A model generated the notes under the pieces. It made no database searches, was not told the origin of the DNA, and saw nothing but the letters and a program-made list of their open reading frames with translations. Shown one piece after another: positions 8,527 to 16,068 of a stretch of 64,000 nt of DNA. The first letter of the stretch is position 1; each line of letters opens with the position of its first letter. The translations under genes and the position numbers were made by a program. This stretch comes from Dehalococcoidia bacterium (lineage in GTDB: Bacteria > Chloroflexota > Dehalococcoidia > Lucifugimonadales > Lucifugimonadaceae), in assembly GCA_002728715.1 (NCBI GenBank), contig PBVQ01000014.1:1-64000 (forward strand). The letters are read 5' to 3'.

Positions 8527-9658
8527 TTTAGAAATTATAATAATAACAATCTCATGTATTCTATACTTAATTCCTACAATCGTGGCATCTTTAAATTTAT
8601 TCTTTTTTAATTCAAATAATCACAATCAAACAAATAATCAAAAAAATAAAGTTTCGGTATTAATCCCAGCAAGAAATGAGGAAAAAAATATAGAAAAATG
8701 TGTTAATAGCATTATTGAACAAGGAGAAATAGTTGAGGAAATATTAGTATATAATGATCACTCAACTGACAAAACAGAAAAGATTATAAAATCACTTGTA
8801 AAGAAATATAAAAATATAGTAAAACAAACTGAAACAAAAAATTTACCAAAAGGATGGCTAGGTAAAAATTATGCTTGTCATAGGCTAGCAATTAGTTCAA
8901 AAAGTGAATATATACTTTTTGTCGATGCTGATACAACATTAAAAAATAAAGCAATATCAAATTTATACAAGATTTGTACGAAAAGTGATAATTCTATGAT
9001 ATCAGCTTGGCCAAAAATAGTAATGAAAACTAAAATAGAAAAATTACTAATGCCAATACTAAACTTAATAGTTTTTACAATTTTCCCATACATAATATCA
9101 ACAAAAATAAATTTACCTAACTTAGGTTTAGCTCACGGAGCTTGTATTTTTTTTAATAAAAAAACATACTTAAAACTTGGTGGACACAAATTAGTAAAAA
9201 ATAATTTTTTCGAAGATACATCTTTAGCGAAAAAATGGAGAACTTTTGGTGAAAAATCAAAAATAATTAACGGGGAAAATATTATAACAGTTAGGATGTA
9301 TGAATCATTTAATGAAATTACTGAGGGGTTTACTAAAAATTTCTACCCTGCATTGGGAAATGTCATAAGATTTTTTATTTTTCAAGTATATTTTTTCGTT
9401 GCGTATATTCTTTTTCCAATACTGATATTAGTTTTTGTTTTTCAATCTAAAGTAGATATTTTATTTTTTATTGTCATTTTTATATCATATTTACCTAGAA
9501 TAATAATCAATCTAAAATTTAGGTACGGAATAACTTCTTTAGTAGTGAATCCTTTGAGTATAATTATAATGCTGTATATTGGTTTTAGATCTTATTATCA
9601 TTCATTAATAAAAAAAAATATCACATGGAAAAAGAGAATATATAATTTTGAAAAATAA
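8519..9658 (+). CDS. Family 2 glycosyltransferase, CruG/CrtQ-like carotenoid glycosyltransferase
   Basis: This 379-residue membrane-associated GT-A enzyme has an N-terminal transmembrane helix (about 5-30), a nucleotide-sugar domain beginning SVLIPARNEE (46-55), NDHSTDKT (79-86), GWLGKNYACH (112-121) and the DxD motif D136-A-D138. At least two hydrophobic segments follow near the C-terminus (about 290-370). The GWLGKNYACH block is characteristic of the group containing CrtQ (C30 pathway) and CruG (carotenoid 2'-O-glycosylation). With CruF three genes downstream, a CruF/CruG-type pairing that adds a sugar to a carotenoid hydroxyl is the best reading. It overlaps its neighbours by 8 and 11 bp. 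Confidence 0.82.
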   Translation: MNNLEIIIITISCILYLIPTIVASLNLFFFNSNNHNQTNNQKNKVSVLIPARNEEKNIEKCVNSIIEQGEIVEEILVYNDHSTDKTEKIIKSLVKKYKNIVKQTETKNLPKGWLGKNYACHRLAISSKSEYILFVDADTTLKNKAISNLYKICTKSDNSMISAWPKIVMKTKIEKLLMPILNLIVFTIFPYIISTKINLPNLGLAHGACIFFNKKTYLKLGGHKLVKNNFFEDTSLAKKWRTFGEKSKIINGENIITVRMYESFNEITEGFTKNFYPALGNVIRFFIFQVYFFVAYILFPILILVFVFQSKVDILFFIVIFISYLPRIIINLKFRYGITSLVVNPLSIIIMLYIGFRSYYHSLIKKNITWKKRIYNFEK

Positions 9659-11120
9659 AAAAGAGATACATATCGTTGGTGCAGGTTTAGGTGGTATAGC
9701 TACGTCTATATATCTTGCTAAATCAGGATGGAAAGTAACCATAATAGAAAAAAATAATTCTTTAGGAGGTAAATTAAATCGATATAAAAAAAAAGGTTTT
9801 ATTTTCGATACAGGTCCTTCATTAATCACTTTACCAAATATATTTGAAGATTTATTTAATGTTGCTGGAAAAAGTTTTTATAAAGACCTAAAACCAATAA
9901 AGATAAATCCACTTTTTCAGTATAGATTCGCCTCAGGAAAAATTATGGAATATTCCACAAATATTGATGAGCTTTCAAAAGAAATACAAAAGCTTACTGG
10001 AGACAAAGAAGAAATTGTTAGACTTTATAAGTTTTTTGAGCATGGTGCAAAAATTTTCAAGTTTTCAAATGAAACATTTCTTAGTAAAAATCCATACACT
10101 ATTCCTAAATTTTCAGAATTAATTAAACTTATATCTGCACCAAAGAGGTTTACTATCAGTAAATATTCAAAAATGACGAGTAATTTTTTTCGATCAAAAG
10201 AACTGCAACAATTATTTAATCGGTACCCAACATATGTTGGGTCTTCACCATATGAATCCGTAGCAATGCTTGCAATTATTCCATATATTGAAATTGCAAT
10301 GGGAGGATGGTATGTTCCAGGAGGACTTTATAAAATTATCGAAAATCTAGAGAAAATTGCGACTGATTTAGGTGTAAAAATAATTAAAAATACTGAAATA
10401 TCAAACGTTGTGACTCATAATAAAAAAATTAAATATTTAGAAACTAAAAAAAAGAAAATATATAATTGTGAAAAAGTAGTTTTTAACTGTGATCCTTTGA
10501 TAGTAAAAAACATGATGATGAGTCACGTGGACACAAATCCTAAAAGTTATTTATCTATGTCAGGCTTTATTATGCTTGTTGCAATTAATAAAAAAATAAC
10601 AAATATTCATCATCATACAGTATGTTTTTCTGATGATTATATTAAGGAATTTAAGCAAATAATGGAAGAGGGGAAATTTCCTGACGATCCTACTGTTTAT
10701 ATAAACATACCATCAATAACTGACAAAAATATTTCTCCCGAGGGCTGTGAAACACTTTTTATAATGGCAAATGCACCTGCTTCAAGAAAAAAATGGGATA
10801 ACAAAACAATTATCGATGCTAAGAATAAAATCTTAAATCGAATTTCTAAATCAAAAATAGAAAATTTCATGCAAAATGTAGAATTTATTGAATACATTAC
10901 ACCAAATACGCTTGAAGAAAAATATAATGCCCCATACGGTTCAATTTACGGTCAAATTTCTCATGGTTGGAAAAAAACATTCTTAAGACCTAATATGAAG
11001 GATAAAAATATAGAGGGAGTTTATTATGTGGGAGGCGGGACTCACCCTGGAGGAGGTACACCAATAGTTATAAAATCAGCCAAAATCGTAAGTAATATGA
11101 TAAATAGTAATGATGAATAA
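9648..11120 (+). CDS. CrtI-type carotenoid desaturase (second copy, CrtI/CrtD-like)
   Basis: This is the second FAD-dependent desaturase, 490 residues long. It has GAGLGGIATSIYLAKSG (about 11-27), LGGKLNRYKKKGFIFDTGPS (about 41-60) and the C-terminal signature VGGGTHPGGGTPIVIKSAK. It uses a TTG start at 9648 that overlaps the glycosyltransferase stop; no ATG fits the flavin-binding N-terminus. The THPG.G.P form of the C-terminal motif is shared by CrtI and CrtD. Two divergent desaturases with CruF suggest one makes lycopene and the other introduces the 3,4 double bond after hydration. This assignment is inference. Confidence 0.87.
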   Translation: MKNKKEIHIVGAGLGGIATSIYLAKSGWKVTIIEKNNSLGGKLNRYKKKGFIFDTGPSLITLPNIFEDLFNVAGKSFYKDLKPIKINPLFQYRFASGKIMEYSTNIDELSKEIQKLTGDKEEIVRLYKFFEHGAKIFKFSNETFLSKNPYTIPKFSELIKLISAPKRFTISKYSKMTSNFFRSKELQQLFNRYPTYVGSSPYESVAMLAIIPYIEIAMGGWYVPGGLYKIIENLEKIATDLGVKIIKNTEISNVVTHNKKIKYLETKKKKIYNCEKVVFNCDPLIVKNMMMSHVDTNPKSYLSMSGFIMLVAINKKITNIHHHTVCFSDDYIKEFKQIMEEGKFPDDPTVYINIPSITDKNISPEGCETLFIMANAPASRKKWDNKTIIDAKNKILNRISKSKIENFMQNVEFIEYITPNTLEEKYNAPYGSIYGQISHGWKKTFLRPNMKDKNIEGVYYVGGGTHPGGGTPIVIKSAKIVSNMINSNDE

Positions 11121-11835
11121 TTCTTATCTATACAAAAATAAAAGCTATGTTTTAAATTTAATTTTTTTACTATTTTGGATAGGGGGTATTTTATCATTTT
11201 CTATAGATAATGATATGTTCACTGAAAATAAATGGGCAGGAGGAATATTTTTATATTTAGCATCATTCATAATATTATTAAATCATAAAAAAAATAATAT
11301 ATTCATACTAATATTTATTGGGTTATTTGGATTCATAATTGAGGTAATTGGATCTGCATATCATTTACCATTTGGAGAATATTACTATACATCAGAATTA
11401 GGAATTAGATTATTTGACGTACCTTTATCCTTATTTTCTGCATGGATTATTATTAGTGTATTCGTTATACAAATATTAAGTTATTGTAATATTAGAAAAA
11501 AAGTATGGTGGCTCATAGGGCCGATCATAATGATTATTATTGATCTTATAATTGAGCCAGTAGCAGTTGGACCAATGAATGCTTGGGTATGGGTAGATGA
11601 AGGATTCTATTATGGGGTTCCAATATCAAATTTTATTGGATGGGGTGTGGTAAGTTTACCAATATTTATTTTGATACAAAATTCTTATAACGCAGAAAAA
11701 AAACAATCAATTATTCCGTTTGCTGTTATTTCTTTTTTTATAACTGTATCCATTATTAAAACTCTTTTCTGGCCTATCATTATATTTATTATGATTTGTT
11801 TATTTGTAATTTTTAGAAAAAAAATAAATGCTTAA
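11110..11835 (+). CDS. cruF: CruF-like carotenoid 1,2-hydratase (DUF422 membrane protein)
   Basis: The 241-residue protein has about seven hydrophobic helices. Family hallmarks are IEVIGSAYHLPFGEYYYT (about 76-93), DVPLSLFSAWI (about 100-110), and an IEPVAVG turn followed by AWVWVDEGFYYGVPISNFIGW (about 155-180). CruF adds water across the terminal 1,2 double bond of acyclic or monocyclic carotenoids, creating the tertiary alcohol that CruG-type enzymes glycosylate. The start overlaps the upstream desaturase by 11 bp and the next gene overlaps it by 8 bp. Close relatives include bisanhydrobacterioruberin hydratase, so exact substrate remains open. Confidence 0.85.
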   Translation: MMNNSYLYKNKSYVLNLIFLLFWIGGILSFSIDNDMFTENKWAGGIFLYLASFIILLNHKKNNIFILIFIGLFGFIIEVIGSAYHLPFGEYYYTSELGIRLFDVPLSLFSAWIIISVFVIQILSYCNIRKKVWWLIGPIIMIIIDLIIEPVAVGPMNAWVWVDEGFYYGVPISNFIGWGVVSLPIFILIQNSYNAEKKQSIIPFAVISFFITVSIIKTLFWPIIIFIMICLFVIFRKKINA

Positions 11836-12643
11836 AAAATTAATAGTTTTCATCTCCATTTTAGTACTAATTTCATGTTCAAATGATATAAATCACAACG
11901 ATAATAAAAAAATAATCATCATTCAAGGAATATGTTCTCGATATCCTCAAGATAGTGAGCATTGGGGAATAAAAATAAAAAAAATAATAAAAGAAAATCA
12001 TAAATTTATCGATAAAGAAACAGGAAATATCGATGACCAAATTATTGATTTTAGCTACTCTAGAAATAATTGGAAAAATAACTATTACCCTCAAGAGACT
12101 TTATTATCAATAAAAAATCACATTAGTAACTTAGAAAAAATCTATGAAAAATATCCAAAGAGCGAATTTTATATTTTAGGACATTCACTTGGAGGTGTGA
12201 TTGCCTTATCAGGAGCTGCAAACAGTGAAAAAATCAATAAACAAACAAAAAGTATAGTAACAGTAAGTAGTCCCATTAAAGGTATTATCAAATCAGATGA
12301 AAATTCAGGATTAAAAAGTTTAATTGAGTTATTTGCATGTAAATCAAAAGAAAATGATGAAATTAAGATATGGGATGATATTAGCAATGAAAGTAAATTC
12401 ATTAAACAAATTAGTGACCATGATTTTAAAAATACAAAAGTTTATAATATTGTGAATAAGTACGACCTCGTAGTGAGTATCGAATCAGCCAAATTAGAAA
12501 AAAAATTCCCTTATTTTTGCATTAACGAAGTTGATAAAGAACTATTTGGGTTAAATCATAGTACATTACTAGACAATAATGTCATATCAACTGAAATAAT
12601 TAATCTATTAATTGATGACAAAAAAATACTTCATGATTGTTAA
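11828..12643 (+). CDS. Lipoprotein with alpha/beta hydrolase (lipase-like) fold
   Basis: This 271-residue protein has a lipoprotein signal (MLKK, a hydrophobic stretch and the lipobox LISC with C17), so it should be anchored outside the cytoplasmic membrane. The lipase-type nucleophile elbow is G118-H-S120-L-G-G, and VSSPIKG and YDLV segments further on fit the PGAP1/LipA-like alpha/beta hydrolase architecture. A candidate catalytic histidine is in LNHSTLL near the C-terminus. It is the last gene of the carotenoid operon, overlapping CruF by 8 bp. It might act on acyl groups of the exported pigment or on lipids; the link is positional only. Confidence 0.78.
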   Translation: MLKKLIVFISILVLISCSNDINHNDNKKIIIIQGICSRYPQDSEHWGIKIKKIIKENHKFIDKETGNIDDQIIDFSYSRNNWKNNYYPQETLLSIKNHISNLEKIYEKYPKSEFYILGHSLGGVIALSGAANSEKINKQTKSIVTVSSPIKGIIKSDENSGLKSLIELFACKSKENDEIKIWDDISNESKFIKQISDHDFKNTKVYNIVNKYDLVVSIESAKLEKKFPYFCINEVDKELFGLNHSTLLDNNVISTEIINLLIDDKKILHDC

Positions 12644-12653
12644 TGATCAAAAA

Positions 12654-12728
12654 TGGTCGGGGCGGCAGGATTTGAACCTGCGACCCCCCGCTCCCAAAGC
12701 GGGTGCGCTACCGCTGCGCCACGCCCCG
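12654..12728 (-). tRNA. tRNA-Pro (anticodon UGG)
   Basis: The minus strand folds into a complete cloverleaf of 75 bases: 7-bp acceptor stem (CGGGGCG with CGCCCCG), D stem GCGC/GCGC, anticodon stem CCCGC/GCGGG around the loop TTTGGGA, and T arm GCAGG-TTCAAAT-CCTGC. The loop places TGG at positions 34-36, which reads proline codons CCN. The 3' CCA is encoded. It lies downstream of the HpaI-type aldolase gene on the same strand and convergent with the carotenoid operon. Confidence 0.96.
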
Positions 12729-12791
12729 TTATACATACATTTATTATATAAATAACAGCAATCTTAAATAAAGATATTTTAGTGTATTAAA

Positions 12792-13562
12792 CTACTTTAA
12801 TTCACTAACTATGTTTTCACAAGCTTGCATATATATTGTTGCATCTACATTAATCGATAAATATTGAACACCTAAATCAATCAACCATTTTCCCATCTCG
12901 ATATCTTTTGCGTATGAACCAACTACCCTACCCTCAGATCTGGCTTTTCTTGCAGCTTCTTTCAAAGCATCTTCAACAATTTTTGATCTTACATCTCCAG
13001 GAACTCCAAGCGACTGGGATATATCATAAGGCCCTAAAAAAAGAACATCTATACCATCAACTGTCATTATTTCGTCTAAATTATTTAAACCTTCTTTACC
13101 CTCAATATGAACTACAGTCATTGTTTCATCATTTTGAATGTTTGTATGATTTTCTGCTTGATTTTTAAAGTAATTTCCTGCTCTAGTAAATATTGAAACC
13201 CCTCTATGACCCAAAGGAGAATATTTTGCAGATTCAACTACTTTTTTTGCATCACTTAAACTATTAATTTGAGGTACCTGTACCCCATCGGCACCAATAT
13301 CTAATGCACGTAATACTAGACTTTCCTCGTTATTAGGAATTCGTATTATCGGAGCTACTCCGGAACCCTGTGCTGAAATAACAAGTTCATTGACAGTTTC
13401 AATAGATAAAGGTCCATGTTCCGTATCGAGTATACAGAAGTCCATACCTGAATAACCTAGTGTTTCTACAAGAGTCATAGAAGGGACTATTACAAAGGGC
13501 CCTACAACTGTTTCACCGCTTAGTAATCTTTTTTTTAGATCTCCACGAATTGTTTTTTTCAT
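12792..13562 (-). CDS. HpcH/HpaI aldolase family protein
   Basis: This 256-residue class II (metal-dependent) pyruvate aldolase-type TIM barrel carries the family motif DFCILDTEHGPLSIET (about 42-57), an IRIPNNEE strand, the metal-site glutamate in VVHIEGKEG, and D in FLGPYDISQSLG. Relatives cleave 2-keto-3-deoxy sugar acids or 4-hydroxy-2-oxoheptanedioate to pyruvate and an aldehyde. The exact substrate is not determined. It is a single gene followed by tRNA-Pro and divergent from the metallohydrolase gene at 13670. Confidence 0.88.
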   Translation of the reverse strand: MKKTIRGDLKKRLLSGETVVGPFVIVPSMTLVETLGYSGMDFCILDTEHGPLSIETVNELVISAQGSGVAPIIRIPNNEESLVLRALDIGADGVQVPQINSLSDAKKVVESAKYSPLGHRGVSIFTRAGNYFKNQAENHTNIQNDETMTVVHIEGKEGLNNLDEIMTVDGIDVLFLGPYDISQSLGVPGDVRSKIVEDALKEAARKARSEGRVVGSYAKDIEMGKWLIDLGVQYLSINVDATIYMQACENIVSELK

Positions 13563-13669
13563 AAATTTTCCTTGCGCCTAGTATGTAACTATGAATATTA
13601 TACATTTATTTGTTTAATCAAATAATAAATGAATAATAAAAATTTTATATTTAATGATATTTTATAAAT

Positions 13670-14515
13670 ATGAGTAATGCAAAAATTCTTTTTTTAGGTA
13701 CAGGAACATCTGAAGGAGTTCCTAGAATATCATGCCTAATAGATAAAAATAAAAGTTGTAAAGTTTGTTCTGATTCAGTAAAAATAAATTCAAAAAACCG
13801 AAGAAGAAACACCTCAATATTAATTCAACATAAGAATAAAAATATTATTATTGATGCAGGAAAGACATTTTATGACTCATCATTGAATTTTTTCCCCAAA
13901 AATAATGTGACCTCAATTGATGGACTTATCATAACTCATGCTCATGCAGATGCAATAGGCGGTTTAGATGACCTAAGAGACTGGACTAACAATACTCAGA
14001 AAAATATCCAAGTATATCTAAGAGAAATTGATTATAAAGCAGTAGATAAGATGTTTTTTTATCTGACTAAAAAAGAATATTTTTCTAAAGGAGGAGTTGC
14101 AAAATTAAATTTTAATATTATTACATCAAATACTTTTGAAATTGAGAATATTAAATTTACACCAATTCCCGTTTTTCATGGAAAAACAAATATAATTTTT
14201 GGATACAAATTCGGAAATACTGCTTATATTTCTGATGTGTCAGAGATTCCTGAAAATAGCAAAAAATATTTATATAACCTTGATTTATTAATAATAGATG
14301 CTTTGCGCCCAGAAAAAACTCATGGAACTCATTTTACACTGGAGCAAGCTATAGAAAAAATTAAGTATTTTAATCCTAAAAAAGCTCTACTTACAAATGC
14401 TACTCATGACATTGATCACTCAAAAGTAAACAAAAAATTAGAAAAATTATCAGATATCAATCTTGATGTTTCATATGCTCACGATGGTTTAATCCAAAAA
14501 GTGTTTATAGATTAA
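13670..14515 (+). CDS. MBL-fold metallohydrolase, PhnP-like
   Basis: The 281-residue product begins ILFLGTGTSEGVPR, the hallmark of the PhnP branch of metallo-beta-lactamase fold enzymes, followed by a CxxC segment (CKVCSD, near 29-34), RRRNTSILI and IIIDAGKTF. The metal motif reads T-H-A-H-A-D-A-I-G-G, so the last histidine of the usual HxHxDH is alanine. Downstream metal ligands H in FHGKT, D in ISDVSEIP and a late histidine are present. PhnP cleaves cyclic phosphodiesters, but members with this Ala variant are mostly uncharacterised. It ends 1 bp before the convergent RraA-like gene. Confidence 0.85.
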   Translation: MSNAKILFLGTGTSEGVPRISCLIDKNKSCKVCSDSVKINSKNRRRNTSILIQHKNKNIIIDAGKTFYDSSLNFFPKNNVTSIDGLIITHAHADAIGGLDDLRDWTNNTQKNIQVYLREIDYKAVDKMFFYLTKKEYFSKGGVAKLNFNIITSNTFEIENIKFTPIPVFHGKTNIIFGYKFGNTAYISDVSEIPENSKKYLYNLDLLIIDALRPEKTHGTHFTLEQAIEKIKYFNPKKALLTNATHDIDHSKVNKKLEKLSDINLDVSYAHDGLIQKVFID

Positions 14516-14516
14516 T

Positions 14517-15248
14517 TTATTTTTTTGACTCTCTATATATTTTCATTACTTTATCATCAGGAGGATAATATTTACCTGGAGTGAGATTTTCTTTATCTAA
14601 TTTTTTTCTTATCCATTCTTCTAGATCATCATATTCAATTGCTTTAATGGCAATATCCTTAACTATTTTTCTAGGAATTACCACAACACCATCATCATCT
14701 GCGACCATATAATCACCTGGCCTTACTAGCACGCCATCAACATTTATTGAATCATTTGTTGAATAAGGGGTGCCAATCTTGGTACCAAGATTGGAAGTTT
14801 TACCATAACCCCATAAACCTAACCCATAATCTTTAACTGTATGCATATCTCTTATTCCGCCATCACAAATTAATCCTTCGACTTTTCTTTGTTTTAACCT
14901 TAGAAATTTAATGTCACCCCCAACAGACATTATCTTATTTCTCATAGATTCCATAACTATTATGTCTCCGGGACCTGCCAATTCGAAGGCGGCATATTCT
15001 GGAGATTCTTCACCGGTAGGTTTTTCAATCATTGCATCAGGCCTAGCTGGTACAAATCTTACAGTTATAGCCCTTCCTATAATTCTTTTTCCTGGATTCA
15101 TAGATTTGATATTAGGCATATAAATATACCTTGGATCATAGTTATTTCTTGCCATAACATCTATTATTGCAGTCGTATTGACGTTCTTAAGTTTATTAAT
15201 TATACTTTGGTCTAAAACTTGAGGTGGTGTATCATTTATTATTGTCAT
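14517..15248 (-). CDS. RraA-like protein (HMG/CHA aldolase or regulator family)
   Basis: The 243-residue protein shows the RraA fold signature: AIIDVM near the N-terminus, IGRAITVRFVPARPD, GGDIKFLRLKQRKVEGLICDGGIRD, and PGDYMVADDDGVVVIP. The family includes HMG/4-carboxy-4-hydroxy-2-oxoadipate aldolases and oxaloacetate decarboxylases as well as the RNase E inhibitor RraA. The D-G-x-R-D residues needed for the aldolase site are conserved here, so an enzymatic role is favoured. The ATG has a strong AGGAG ribosome binding site. The gene follows the SDR gene by 8 bp, suggesting shared catabolism of a hydroxy-oxo acid. Confidence 0.85.
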   Translation of the reverse strand: MTIINDTPPQVLDQSIINKLKNVNTTAIIDVMARNNYDPRYIYMPNIKSMNPGKRIIGRAITVRFVPARPDAMIEKPTGEESPEYAAFELAGPGDIIVMESMRNKIMSVGGDIKFLRLKQRKVEGLICDGGIRDMHTVKDYGLGLWGYGKTSNLGTKIGTPYSTNDSINVDGVLVRPGDYMVADDDGVVVIPRKIVKDIAIKAIEYDDLEEWIRKKLDKENLTPGKYYPPDDKVMKIYRESKK

Positions 15249-15256
15249 TATAACTC

Positions 15257-16048
15257 CTAATCATGTATTTTCCTTGATGCGATCATACCACCATCAACTA
15301 GTAATGTTTCACCGTTAACATATTGGCCGAGCTCAGAAGATAGATAAAGGACCGCATTTGCAATATCACTAGGCAATCCACCCTTCTCTGCTGGTACAAA
15401 ATTTTTAAAATTTTCTGCATTGTGCGGCGGCCCATCTATTGAATTATCTTGAATATCATCCGGAAGCCGATTTGAAATAGCTCCAGGAGCAATACAATTA
15501 GCAGTTATATTTTTTCCAGATAGATCTGCAGCAATACCTTTTACCATTCTTCTAAGTGCCATCTTAGCGGTACCATAAGCAGTCCAATTTGGCATTGCTA
15601 CATAAGAATGTACACTGGATAAGCAAATAATTCTACCAGGGTTTCCATTATTTACCATTTCATGGGCTGCTCTTTGGGAAGCAAAAAAATAGCCTTTTAA
15701 TGATAGATTCATCATTCTATCCCAATAAGCTTCATCAGTTTCAAAAAAAGAGCATTGTTGATCTGGAAAAATAGCATTATTCACTAGAATATCAATTTGC
15801 TTATGAGAATTGATAAATGAGTCAAATACAGAATTTATACCTGTAATCGAAGAAACATCACCTTTATGAAATGAAGCTTTAACACCATTTTTTTCAATTA
15901 TGGAAAGATTTTTATTAATAATTTCATCCTCGACTATATCATTAATACCAACATTAGCTCCATGTTCGGAAAGTGTAATAGCGATACCTCTACCAATACC
16001 TTTTCTAGCGCCAGTAATTAAAACATTTTTACCTTCCAAATATTTCAT
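15257..16048 (-). CDS. Short-chain dehydrogenase/reductase (SDR)
   Basis: This classical SDR has 263 residues: cofactor motif TGARKGIGRGIA (12-23), NNAI at about 90, a catalytic serine in CLSSVHS, and Y-G-T-A-K near residue 160, followed by the C-terminal YVNGETLLVDGGM. Such enzymes oxidise or reduce alcohols with NAD(P). The ATG is preceded by an AAGGAGA ribosome binding site and lies 20 bp after the AddA-like gene. With the RraA-like gene it may form a small sugar-acid or hydroxy-acid module; the substrate is unknown. Confidence 0.88.
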   Translation of the reverse strand: MKYLEGKNVLITGARKGIGRGIAITLSEHGANVGINDIVEDEIINKNLSIIEKNGVKASFHKGDVSSITGINSVFDSFINSHKQIDILVNNAIFPDQQCSFFETDEAYWDRMMNLSLKGYFFASQRAAHEMVNNGNPGRIICLSSVHSYVAMPNWTAYGTAKMALRRMVKGIAADLSGKNITANCIAPGAISNRLPDDIQDNSIDGPPHNAENFKNFVPAEKGGLPSDIANAVLYLSSELGQYVNGETLLVDGGMIASRKIHD

Positions 16049-16068
16049 AAATTGTCTCCTTGTTTATT

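Noticed and set aside
5317..12643. Staphyloxanthin-type C30 pathway
   Set aside because: CrtQ-like and two CrtN/CrtP-like enzymes would allow it, but CruF is a hydratase of C40-type pathways and no aldehyde dehydrogenase or acyltransferase CrtO is present. It is kept only as an alternative.
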